NCBI GenBank assembly: GCA_028532985.1
Contig: JANCIK010000006.1
Span: 2,604,001-2,668,000, forward strand
Origin: Stropharia rugosoannulata
Lineage: Eukaryota; Basidiomycota; Agaricomycetes; Agaricales; Strophariaceae
DNA length: 64,000 nucleotides
Direction: 5' to 3'
Below the pieces are notes generated by a model. It did no database searches. It was not told the origin of the DNA and saw only the letters and a list, made by a program, of their open reading frames with translations. The position numbers and the translations under genes are program-made. How positions within the stretch are numbered: position 1 is the stretch's first letter; every line of letters begins with the position of its first letter. Of this stretch, positions 36,385-49,309 are shown in pieces.

Positions 36385-37087
36385 GAGTGGCTGAGTGATT
36401 GAAAGTATGAGAGTAGGGCATATATATAGGCTCAGCAGAGTGCAGAGGACCTAATGAGGGGCGGCCAGTGGCGAGGAATGTGGCATCCCAGCGGACCAGA
36501 CTCCCAGCGGAGTTATGGTATGAATGCTGGAGGTAGAAACAGATCACCACATGCAGGCTCGCATAAAGCAGGGTGCAGAGTGGGAGCTATTGGTAGACGA
36601 AATGAGATCCAGCGGAGAGGTGCGCCTAGCTGAAAGCGCTCAGCGGAGGCTGATCATGTGATTACCACATTTGGAAAAATTATGTCCGAATCAGGTATTG
36701 GCACCGACAATACATAGTGCCTAACTAGATACTTGTCATTTCAAATAGCTATGGAGGCACCACATGTAGAGCCATTTACTCTGGTTACTGTAACAAGGGT
36801 ATTCTACGGAGTAAACCAAGGAAGGGGCACAATGCCTCAAACATCCTGACATAATCCTGGTCTCAGCACAGCGGAGAAGGAAGAGAAAAGGGGACAGACG
36901 GGGAAGAAGTCCTCCTGGTAGAAGTGCTGGGCGGCATAGTGGAGGTGTTGAAAGTGTTTGGTGTGAATGAGAGTACCATAGCGCTCAGCATCGTTGGTAC
37001 CACACAGATGCAGCACAAGTTTGGTGTAATACAGCTGAGCGCAGAGATGAGAGAGAAGCAGTGAATGACAGGTGGACTCAGTCAGCT

Positions 37088-37381
37088 CTAGGCTGCGCTG
37101 CGCGGACTACTCAGTGGAAGTGCATGGCCAGCAGGGAAGGGGCTTATGGCGTGATCTTGAACTCGGTTCAGCAGCGGGAGACAGACACTCATGGGTAGCT
37201 GTTCCTCTGCAGCAGAGTCCAGAATATAGTGAAGGGCAGTTACATAGATTCGGAAGACTCGGGCTACATCGTGGGGAGGAATGTCACTCAGCAGATGTCT
37301 AGACAAAGCATCAAGACGAAGGATGCAAGGATCGGAATGTGCAAGTAATAAGAGATTACTCTCAGTGGACAAGGAGGGCAT
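37088..37381 (-). CDS. Small hypothetical ORF in CTCAGCRGA block (97 aa)
   Basis: ATG at 37381 with an AT-rich TATA-like stretch (tatattatatac) about 30-40 bp upstream. Predicted helical, Leu/His-rich, no family recognised. A CTCAGTGGA-type word straddles its start and others lie within it. Confidence 0.35.
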   Translation of the reverse strand: MPSLSTESNLLLLAHSDPCILRLDALSRHLLSDIPPHDVARVFRIYVTALHYILDSAAEEQLPMSVCLPLLNRVQDHAISPFPAGHALPLSSPRSAA

Positions 37382-37450
37382 GTTGACGTATATGAATACA
37401 GACAGAGGGAGTTATATTATATACGTAGATGGTCAGTGCAGCAGACCACC

Positions 37451-37943
37451 CTAATCAGAGCACATGTCGTCTACAATGAGCGCAGCATCAGGGTCCACTT
37501 CTTGAACATCAGCTGCAATTCGCTCAGAAGAAGGCAGCAGATGGAATGGCATGCCCAGATGACTGTATCAGTCGAGGACCTGTAAGGCGGCATTACTGAG
37601 TAGGCGTGGGTCGAAGTGATCATTGCTGAACTTCTGCTGAGCACGGGCCTCGTAAAACACAATGGTCATGAGGAACGCCAGAAACTGGCGATTAAAGTCG
37701 ATGAATCTCAGCAGAAAGGCGATGCGGTCCTGTGGAGATGGTCAGCAGAGGGGAATCTACGAAACTGAGCCTTACCAGTGCACGGACAACAGCCTGCGCT
37801 GACTGCAAAGGCAGGTGAATCGTAGTTTCAGCAGAGTCCTCGGTGAGCTCAGCATGGACAGCCAGCTGCTTGAGGATCGTGGTGAACTGGCGGGCGACAT
37901 TGGTGCGCTGGTAGCGACATTGGTGCGCTAATGAGCGTTGCAT
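37451..37943 (-). pseudogene. Spliced hypothetical gene, one in-frame TGA
   Basis: Exon 1 37943-37776 (56 codons), intron 37775-37730 (GTAAGG...ACAG, 46 nt), exon 2 37729-37451 ending TAG. The phase joins cleanly (VVRAL to DRIAFLLRF). One TGA (37568-37570) interrupts exon 2 in frame, after QVLD and before YSHLGMPF; the product would be 148 residues if read through. Directly upstream lies a TATA-like TATAAAATA followed by CTCCCCCTCACTA, also found upstream of the gene at 38448-40356. Function unknown. Confidence 0.55.
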
Positions 37944-38447
37944 GACAGTTTATTTTATAGTGAGGGGGAGAGAGCCCGCTAAAATATATGACTGCAGAGC
38001 ACGTGCGAAGAAAAGAAGTCCGCTGAGCAGACCTGAGAAGAGAAAAAGAAACCAGCAAACATGCAGCGGAAGAGAATTAGCTGTGGGAGAGCCCGGGCAA
38101 CAATTAAGATACCTCCTCAGAAGTTTGCAGGCTGCTCAGCAGAGCAGAAATCTTAACAACGGACTCCAGAAATGGCAAGGTCACACAAATAAAAGAGAGT
38201 CAACAAGAAGGCATATTAAATTATAAAGACAATTATCTACTTTACATATGCCAGGTAAAGTAAAGAGAAGATGGGGACACAAAAAGTAAAGGGACACAAA
38301 AATTAAAAGAAACAAAGGCACAAAGGCCTGACCACCAGCAGAAGCGCCCGCCCGATTTTAGACACTCTCCGTGGGAACCTCATCGGCGTCAGCCTTGCTG
38401 GGGACGCGCGAAGGCATCAAAATGAGAGGACGGAGCTGCGGGGTGGG

Positions 38448-40356
38448 TCATGCTGAAGTAGGCGCCTTCCCTTTTGAAGAGGAAGCGACGGGCGGAGGGA
38501 GCTGCGAGGGGCCTGCGAGAGGGGAACCAGAAAGGGGGTGCTCTGCTGTCGACTTCTTAGTGGAGCGCTTCTTCTTTTTCTTTTCCTCAGCAATAAGAGC
38601 GTCGGCCTCGCTGGCCTGACGGGTGGCAGCATCTTCAAATTCCTGAGACTCCAGTGCGTTAAACGCCTCTAAAGTGAGCACTTGTTCAGGTTGAGGAGAA
38701 GGGATGAAGGTCGAGGGATCGTAGCACGGAAACTTGGGGTCATAAAATTTTGCCAACGGTACAACGACAGCGGGGTCCTCGTAGGAAGCAGGGGCGCAGA
38801 GGAAACGGTATGCCTCTTGGAGACGGTCGATGTCCAGCCTGTGCAGCGCATCGAACGTTTCGCAATCACAGAAGCAAGGACCGATGACAATGCCAGTGGG
38901 GAGGGTGAGGGCCATAGTGTGCACCAGTCGAACGAGCTCAATGAGCTGGGCGAAATAGAGGTGCTCCGCGGAACGGCACTGTTCTTCGGCAGCACAAGCC
39001 TGCTCAGTATAGGCGCTAAGGCATGCAAAACCGGAAAGAAGGCCTAAAAAGAAAGAAAAGGAATTAAGTGAAGACAGAGAAAAGAGAAAAAGGAGACTTA
39101 CTAGTTAAAGACATACGATGCCAGAGGGAGGTATCCTCAATGGCCTTGTCAAGTTCCGCTGGCTCGCAGCAGAATAAACACTTTCCTTTCTGCTGGCTGC
39201 TGCAGGTACAGCAGTTTCAAGCCCAGCCTCGGCATATGCACTGGTGAAGGCCCTCGTTCATGCGGGCATTGAAAGGGCGTGCACAATGGTTACAGACCAT
39301 GCCCTTCTGAAAACATAAGTTAGCAGGGGAATTAAATAAGAAAAGAAGGACTTACAATAATGGCGCCCTGAAGGCGATTCTCAGTGGGAAGGGCATCCAT
39401 GCCAATAGCGTCAGGGAGAGGTGTGCCGGCAACTGCCATCTTGGCAGAATAAACAGGGGGGAGAACATTGAGGATAGGATAAGTGGACTTGTAAGCAACC
39501 TTGTTGCTATCAGCCTGAATAACGGAGATTTCTTCGATCCCGCTGTTGGTAATGACTGCAGAAGCGACTGCGCTGGGAAGAGAAGGAAGTAGCGGGGGAT
39601 CGGGAGAGACCCGCTCAGCTAGTTCAGCTAGACATAAAACATAAATCAGTAGGAACTCAGGAACAAAAAGGAAAAGAGAAGCGTACCAGCGATGGCCGTG
39701 TTGGCGGCGATAGCAGCTTGACGAGAACACTTGGGTACAACAACCGCGGGGGGGCTAGCGATGCGCTTGCGTTTATCTTTGCGGATCACGGGGGAAGGGG
39801 AAGGTACGCGAGGGGACTCCTTGCCAGAGGACATGTGGATGTCGCCCGACAGGTTGATGAAGGGGACTTCAACGGCCGGCAGAGCAGGAGAGGATGGGGG
39901 AATGGGACCCACCAGCGGGCGCAGACCGGGGCCATCGGTACCGTCCCATTGAGTAGGGAAAGCCGTCTTGAAGAAGCTAGTATAGGACGAGAGGGGGGAG
40001 TGTCCCGTTGTGAACCAATGGCGCGACTGCAATAGAGGGCCTTGAGGAGGGTCGTCACGGATGAGCATATTGACGATGACGGACAAAATGATGCAGAACT
40101 TGCGGACTCCTGAGTGGTAAAGCCCGTCGGAAGGGTAAGACGCAAGGTGGCTCTCAACAGCGTTATCAATTACACTGCGGAGTTCCTCCAAACGGGTCAT
40201 TCCATCCTCTGCCAGAGCTTCAGCGCCTGCTAGTGTCTCGAATTCCCCATATATGGCCAGCGCTGGGCAGAGGCGGCAGAATTGATCAGCCTGGTCGAGT
40301 TGGGCTTCAACGCGCTCTTTCTTGCGCTGGCAGCGGTCGAAGTTTCAGAAGGCCAT
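38448..40356 (-). pseudogene. Four-exon Cys-cluster gene in repeat block, two in-frame TGAs
   Basis: Exons 40356-39687, 39627-39356, 39306-39102 and 39043-38448 join in phase through GT-AG introns of 59, 49 and 58 nt, giving 581 codons. TGA occurs at codon 4 (ATGGCCTTC-TGA) and once in exon 3. Exon 3 holds a cysteine cluster (VCNHC, CIC, NCCTC, KCLFCC) suggestive of zinc binding. The tail is Lys/Ser/Pro-rich. A TTTATAAAC TATA box lies ~95 bp upstream. I do not recognise the family; it resembles expanded repeat-borne genes of agarics. The intact splice sites suggest recent activity before the TGA mutations. Confidence 0.6.
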
Positions 40357-40772
40357 GAGTACTAGAGAAGGAAAAAGGGAAGGGCAGGAGGTCTGCAGGA
40401 GGGGGAGGAAAAGAAAGAATGGGGAGGGACTGAAAGCAGTATGCGACGTTTATAAACTAGAACGCTTGCACAGCAGAGGAATTTTCTGGAAGATAAAATA
40501 ACGGGTGGCGGCGTCACATAAACTTTCAGGTAATCTACATGGAGAGCAGCAGTTCAGAAGCAGCAGTGCAATGCTGAAAAGGGGAGGGAATATCCTTAAA
40601 TGAAGGGAGAACCAGATAACAATGGAAGTGACCGACAGAGACGACTGAGAACTAAAAATAGGCAAATAGGCGCCAGGGGAGGCTGAAAATAAAAAATGAG
40701 GCGCTAAAAGGGCATGCAGGAACAGTACTAGGTCTAAAAATACAGGAGGAGCTTGACTGAGGACAGTCAAAA

Positions 40773-40790
40773 TTTTTAGTGAGGGGGAGA
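40773..40790 (+). promoter_or_regulatory. Purine-rich tract before TG (candidate polypurine tract)
   Basis: AGTGAGGGGGAGA immediately precedes TGACAGGCC at 40791, as expected of a polypurine tract and 3' LTR on the plus strand. A near-identical tract occurs at 37957-37972, next to the gene at 37451-37943, so it could instead be a shared promoter element of minus-strand genes (read CTCCCCCTCACT). Confidence 0.4.
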
Positions 40791-40968
40791 TGACAGGCCT
40801 GCGTTTACACCAAGGCTGTAAGTGGTCACAGCAGGCAGTTTGGGTTAAAGTGCAGGGGTGCAGCGGAGCGGTGACTAGCCTGGTCAGCCGTCTCAGCGCT
40901 CAGCACATGCATCACAACTCATCACGTGTGTGCTCAGCAGGCAGTTGTGTGGGGTTCAGCAGACTGTA
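40791..40968 (+). repeat. 178-bp inverted repeat, plus-strand arm (LTR-like start)
   Basis: Starts TGACAGGCCTGC, ends AGACTGTA. The reverse complement of 42279-42456 is the same length and clearly homologous. Probably the outer part of an LTR. Confidence 0.7.
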
Positions 40969-42205
40969 CAGGCCATAAGTACACAGTTGAAGTACCCGGA
41001 ATAGCTGTCAGCGGAGCACATAACAGTTACTGTCGTCCCAGCGGAAGGCAGGAGTACAGCTGAGCGGAAAATATCAAAGGCAACGAGCAGGACTGTGTGT
41101 AGACGGTGTCTCAAAGGGGCTCAGCAGAACACATCACGAAGGCGAAATTTGCCTAAGTCCACTCGTCAGGTGACCGTGGCACGTGCACTGGAGCGTGTGA
41201 TGCCCGAGGGAATGAATAATGCACACAGCACGGACTCTGCTGGGGAACTTTGGCAACAGTAACCAGATCTCAATAACCCAGAAGAAACCGCTCAGCGGAG
41301 TTTAATGGCATCTCTCGGCAGAGGCTGGTAGCACCACGGGATCAGGTTGCGCTCAGCGGAGTAGTCATCAAAACGCCCAGCAGAGGCACATGTGCTCAGC
41401 GGACCTTTGGTCCGGCATTGCTAGTATTTACTCTCCACCTAAATTAGTACACAGTGCACGTCTATATAAACTTGCAATTGTAACTATGGAAATCAAGCAA
41501 TTGTCTACCCACTAGATCTGTGTGTTGGGCTCCGTCCCAGACCGTCAGCAGGCTGTGTTTAGCTTTTGCTAGGGTCTTTACTGTGAAGTGTATTGTGAAT
41601 CATAGAAGTTTTGGATAGCTTCTGGCCACCGGGTCATTTGGAGAGCTCAGCAGGGAGTCAGTGCAACCGTGTACGAAAACTTGCGCTGTAGTGTTTTGTG
41701 AATTGAGACTGCACCACCGGGTGAACAAGGTTCTGGATAGCCTCAGCAGAACAGGACTTTGGACAGTCCCAGCAGAACAACTTTGGATAGTCAGCAGAGC
41801 AAGGCACAATTGGGAATACCAGTTTGTGTGAGCATCTGCATTGGTCACCAGACCTCAAACCCACTCAGTGGAATAAGCCCCATGAAGCCACCATCAAAAC
41901 TATACATTACTATCGATACCCTGTGCTTAGCAGAGGTCACCCAGACAGTAATCTGAGACTTCTAGAATTAAACCCCTCCTTAAAAATGAACTTGCAGGCA
42001 CTGTACAGCGGACATCTGGACCAAACTTACGAGACCCTTAAACATCACAGTCCGCTCAGCGGAGGGGTACCAGGAGAAGTGTAGACATCTATAATCCGCC
42101 TAGCTGAAGAGTGTTGCTCAATCTAAGGGATAGGATCTCGCTCTGCTGGGGTTGTGTGTGTTGTGTTTCTTGTGATTCGAGTCTAGCCCCGCGGCAGACC
42201 TCTCA
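40969..42205 (+). repeat. Non-coding LTR/leader-like sequence rich in CTCAGCRGA
   Basis: No convincing gene. TATATAA at 41463-41469 and phrases related to TTTGGATAG repeat at 41610-41795. More than twenty CAGCRGA words. May be the rest of an LTR plus an untranslated leader of a plus-strand element. Confidence 0.45.
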
Positions 42206-42278
42206 CCGTGATCTACAGTATAATAATAGGTCACTGTACTACTATAGATCACAGTACCCAGCCACTGTCCTATGTGCA
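42206..42278 (-). repeat. 73-bp inverted repeat, right arm
   Basis: Reverse complement of the repeat at 31631-31703, about 79% identical with no gap. Its outer end (TGCACATAGG on the minus strand) abuts the 178-bp LTR-like arm after AGACTGTA, a position at which the other arm at 40968 continues differently. Confidence 0.7.
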
Positions 42279-42456
42279 TACAGTCTGTTGAACCCACACA
42301 ACTGCCCGCTGAGCACACACATGATAATTTCGTGATGCACATGCTGAGCACTGAGACAGCTGACCAGGCTAGTCACTGCTCTGCTGTACCCTTGCACTTC
42401 AGCCCAAAAGGCCCGCTGTGGCCACTTACAGCCTTGGTGTAAATGCAGGCCTGTCA
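42279..42456 (-). repeat. 178-bp inverted repeat, minus-strand arm
   Basis: Starts TGACAGGCCTGC on the minus strand at 42456. It is inserted just after the splice donor GTGAGTCC of the Cys-rich gene to its right. Confidence 0.7.
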
Positions 42457-42486
42457 TTGTCTGCATGAATTAAGGACTCACTTTGT

Positions 42487-43370
42487 TCCAGAGAGTGACT
42501 TTAACTCTCTGAGCCAGCTAAGCTAATGCCAGCTGCTTTGCATGTAACTGATTAGCCATTTCTTCCTGCAGCTGATAAGCCTGGCAGTAAGCAGTTGCAT
42601 AGTCCTTATTGAGAGCACGAGCAAATCTTTGAGGCTCTTGAGTGCTGATCTGGAGATCAGTAACAGGCAACATATTGTGAGAATTGGCTATATCAGGACT
42701 TGATATGTTGTCCACAGCTGCCTGAGTAGGCTGAATACTGGTTAGTATAGAAGAGTGTCAGATTCAAAGAGTACTCACAGAGAATAGAGATGAGTTATGC
42801 ATATCTGTAGCACTCACAGGAGGGGTGAGTCCTGGTGCCAAACAATGCTTAGGAAAATTGCATCCTCCTTTTTTGATATAGCATGCCTGGCACCAGATTG
42901 GATTGGCACAGCATAGACAATTGGCACCACGGGGCTGTTTGGTAGCGGTTTGGCACCCAGGCTCCTGGCATAAAATTCAAACAGAAGATGGGGTCACTTG
43001 GAGACTTTTTTTGGTATGCAACAGCCTCTTGGATGTCATTCAGAATACTTTCAAGAGGGGTGACAGGGCTGTACCAGGTAAAACCAGCACAGGTTTTGCC
43101 ATTAATAAGAGTGTTCTGACACTGCAAGAACAAGTGAGTACATCATTTTGATATAGAAGTATATAGCAAATGTACTTTGCAGTACCATCTACCAATGTTC
43201 TGTATATTATTACCCATTCCTTTGCATTCTGTCAATGGCCCTAGACTATTTGTTTGGCATTTTGAACACCAAGTACTGGCATTGTCAGGACAAGGATGGA
43301 GATTAGGGTGACTCAGATCCAAATAGGTAGCATTTTCAGATGTACAAGAGTTTTGTGAAGGGGAAGACAT
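42487..43370 (-). pseudogene. Cys-rich spliced gene, 3' part cut off by repeats
   Basis: From ATG 43370 (MSSPSQNSC) exon 1 ends in GRWYCK before a GT-AG intron. The next exon begins CQNTLINGKTC. After a second, weaker intron (donor GTTGCA) a Cys cluster follows: EPGCQTAT, NCLCCANPIWCQACY, KKGGCNFPKHC. A later exon (from ~42735) encodes NISSPDIANSHNM to HAKQLALA and meets a TAG at ~42518, after which RVKVTLWNK continues in frame to a donor at 42487. The 178-bp repeat starts 30 bp beyond. Cys spacing suggests zinc binding; family not identified. The exon map is partly tentative. Confidence 0.5.
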
Positions 43371-44717
43371 GTTTTAGAAGCTGATTAGTTGGTGTAAGTA
43401 TGAGATAAAGAAACAGAAAAAAAATGGACATACCTAGGACCGGAGGAGCAACCATATTCCATTCTACAGGGGATTAAGGATATGTTGAAGTCAGTAGCCA
43501 ACTTACAAGTGACAGACTTGTCTGAGGAATAGCAGGGACTCTGATGTGGATGAGAAGGAAAAAGAGATATATTGAGAAGGCTATCTACCACATAATTGTG
43601 AAGCTACAATGCCAAGACAAAGGGGAGTATGCAAACACTGCTAGACTTCATTGAAGCCAGCAAGGCTGGCAGGATGTTTGGCATTGTGTCATAACAAATG
43701 TGCACACTGTGATATTGCTGGCTGCATATGCCGAGGTCACAGCCCAGAGGCCAAGGGCCAGGCCTCCGGATCCAATCTTTCAAATCTTGTGGTACATCAG
43801 ATTAATTGACTCATTCCAAATCTAGCTTACCTGTCAACATGATATCCAGGCAGTGCTCAATGTGCAAGCTGATCCTGAATTGGTAAGGCCTAGCATTATA
43901 TATAGAGTTGTGTTTGACTTACAAATCTAAAGGATATTGATACAGAACCAAGTATACCAGCTGTAGCAATGCATCTGCCAAATACTCAAAGTATCCTTAA
44001 GCACTCTAGTTGTAGCCACACAACTCCTGCTAAATATTGTTGATAGAGACACATTTGTAATATGCACACCAACAGTAATATCTGGGTTTACTTGGGAAGG
44101 TACCACCAAGTGCTGCTTTGATAAGTAGCACTGGGGACAGCCTCAAGGGTAGTACTAGGGTTTGCTTTGCAAGTAGCAGCACAGGGCTACTTTGATAGAT
44201 AGTACCACAGCCTACCTAAAGAAGTAGAGGCAACCTAGGAATTACTTTGATAGGTAATATGTTGGATGAGCAAAAAGTGGCCATTTAGTAGCACTTTGAA
44301 CTGCACAGGGGTAATTTCAAGTGCTGAGTAGGCATATTTTAGTAAATTGTGTTTGGTGTATTTCAAAAAATTGAGTTGGTGTATTTTAGTATTTTGCATC
44401 CACTGTATTTTAGTAAATTATAAAATAGGTAAAATAAACATCTATCTTGAGGTAGCACTTGGAAGTACAACATAAGGGCTTAATGATAATGTATGAATGT
44501 AAATTATTAATCACTTTCTCTGTAAATAAAGAAAATGTGCTAGTATCTTTGTGAACTACACTTTGTAACATAGGTAATTACTCTGGTGTAGCTTTGGGTG
44601 CTGCTATTATTTTTTCTAGTGTATAAAAGCATCAGATAAAGTTCCTTTCTAGAACAAATCATTTAACATTGGCACCAATAGCTAGTTATACATTGCAATA
44701 TTTATTTATATATTCTA
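43371..44717. other. Intergenic, AT-rich; short degenerate repeats
   Basis: A minus-strand 68-codon ORF (43385-43591, Cys/Ser-rich) may be an upstream exon of the Cys-rich gene, but the phase does not join. At 44110-44260 'tttgataggtagtac'-like phrases recur. At 44335-44430 'gtgtattttagtaaattg' recurs four times. No gene recognised. Confidence 0.4.
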
Positions 44718-47351
<2,634 letters not shown>

Positions 47352-47689
47352 TATGCGTTTAGAAAGTATGGAGTTTTGGCTTAGGGGGATGGAGTCACGA
47401 TATTCAATAGATGTTGCACTTATATACTGTCCGGCCGAAGAGCTTTCGTTGGCAATCAAGCATGCAGATCAGCAATCGGCATCGGAAACTATTCACGGAA
47501 AAACTGTCAACGAACGGAGAAACTGGTTTCCAACTTTGTGCAGCACCGCCTGATGTCGAATGTTGAATAACAGCACCACAACGGATAAATGGATCACCAA
47601 TCCAGATCGGTCAGACAATGTGCAAAGATGCATATGCGGATTCTGATTACAGTTAATATACAGATCTAGGGGAACGATAGTCTTACACC
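47352..47689. other. Intergenic, 338 bp
   Basis: Upstream region of the monooxygenase and downstream of TAF10. No gene or repeat seen. Confidence 0.5.
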
Positions 47690-48368
47690 TTAAATATAAT
47701 ACTCGGGCTTGCGTGCGTTTATGCCATACTCCGCCAATGCCGCACTCAGGTCATCCATCATAAGCGTCGTTCGGGTCTTATCCTGGATGCGACATATTAG
47801 TAGGCAGTTTGCGTAGAAGTTGTGAAAGCAGACCTTTGCAGACCCTGGGCCGCTTAGTGGTTGATTCACGCGAGCCCGGCCACCCGACGCGTTCGTGCGG
47901 ATGCGAGCATGCTGGTATGCATCAGCAGCAATGTCCGAGACGAACTTTTGCGCCGCCAGCGAAAGAAGACGTTTCCTGGAGCACGTTAGAAAGACAAGAA
48001 AGTAGTATTTGAGTCGCCGCTGCTTACAGCCGCACGTCCTCGCATTCAAAGCCAACCCGTTGCAGATAATAATCCGTTACTTCGTTCGGTATCTAAGCTC
48101 GAGATTAGCGATGTGAACAGAGCAGCGAGATGCCAACTCGACGCACCAGAGGTTCATAGTCGTCTAACATAAGCATGAAATCGGCTAATGTGCGGTCCTT
48201 GCGTGCTTCCTCCGCGGCCTGCCGGGACTGCGCTGGGGCTGCAGTAGTCGTGGTGGCATTGGCTGGGGATTGTGAAGGCTGCGATGATTCCACTGGGGTG
48301 TAGGGCGACGTGATGGGGTACGCGAAAGCCTGGGTCTGCGGCTGTGGCTGCTGTTGTGAGGTGGACAT
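47690..48368 (-). CDS. TAF10: TFIID/SAGA subunit TAF10
   Basis: Histone-fold subunit shared by TFIID and SAGA; acts in RNA polymerase II initiation in the nucleus. Four exons: 48368-48147, 48092-48028, 47975-47834 and 47782-47690, total 173 residues, with introns of 51-54 nt. The N-terminal ~60 residues are Gln/Pro/Thr/Ala-rich and disordered. The conserved core starts DRTLADFMLMLDDYEPL, continues IPNEVTDYYLQRVGFEC and RLLSLAAQKFVSDIAADA, and ends DLSAALAEYGINARKPEYYI, the standard TAF10 C-terminus. No damage seen. The start is the first Met ahead of the low-complexity tail. Confidence 0.95.
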
Positions 48369-49309
48369 GACTGTCGGTGCCAAGCAGTGAAGCACGTGCC
48401 AGTTGTTTCCATCGGAGCTGGCGGAGAATGAAAATGGGAATTTATAAGGCGCGCGTTTTTTTTCTGGGGTTGTTGTCGCGAACTACCATGGTGAGCACCC
48501 TATTTCCTTCTTTTTCACTTCCGTCGCATATGATGTTTGAGGCATTTGGCTTTACGCAGGAGCGCACCCTGCACTGCAGAAATTTATCTCAGCTACCTTC
48601 GGAGTGGGCTGCTTTGGCAGTCCTCATCCGCTTTTCTGATTTTTCTTCATTCCGGTTTTCTGTTGAACAACCATACTAATCTCTTCTCTCAGATCCATAA
48701 ACATTGCACAGAACACTGGAAAGGCGAGTAGTGGTATTTGGATGGGTCGTTTATGTTGTTGGTAGCCTTCGAAATATTATCGGCGACGTGAGCTTCAATT
48801 TTCTCAGTCTGATTGTGAGCCTTCTGCGTACAATGTTCTTGGATGATCTGGCTTTTCCAAGTCCATACCTGCCCATGCTGAGGTCGTTGAAATTTCTGCG
48901 TCGTCCCATTAAGAACAGTAAGGCAGGAATGATGTTGGAAGTCATAATACAAAAGCTTCTGTCTCTTTCGCTTCTGCGAGCACTGTCTGCTTCGTGCATT
49001 TTTACGATACGAACACTCTAAACAGGCCGCGAGGAATCAGGATCGCAATCAATACGCCGAGGCAACTGTGAACTCGGAGTGACATGGGTAACACCTCTTA
49101 TCCCGCTTGGATATGTTGTGCGCTTGAGGACAACGTATCCAGCCCATGCGAGATGTGCTCTATCCACTTTCAGACTGCCAGACTGCATCCATCGCAATAC
49201 GGTATGATAAGGCCCAATCTGAGCCATCGCATGGTATATTTTACACGTCCAAACAACGTCGAAAGGCAATCTATCTAATTCTTAACGCAGCCTGTCACCA
49301 AAAAATCTT
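48369..49309. other. Intergenic, 941 bp
   Basis: Several overlapping ORFs of 60-105 codons exist on both strands (for example 48704-49021 plus and 48689-48952 minus), none with a recognisable domain. Possible splice signals occur but no convincing gene was assembled. Confidence 0.4.

Noticed and set aside
2322..40356. Alternative genetic code with TGA read as Trp
   Set aside because: Host genes here use TGG for Trp and TGA as a genuine stop (GMC gene at 60395, rhomboid at 63313).
31631..42278. Target-site duplication around the 73-bp inverted repeats
   Set aside because: Outer flanks (GCTGAGAA on the left, TACAGTCT on the right) do not match.
48377..49021. Small genes between TAF10 and AGX1
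   Set aside because: Overlapping ORFs on both strands with no domain, and no splice combination that gives a recognisable protein.
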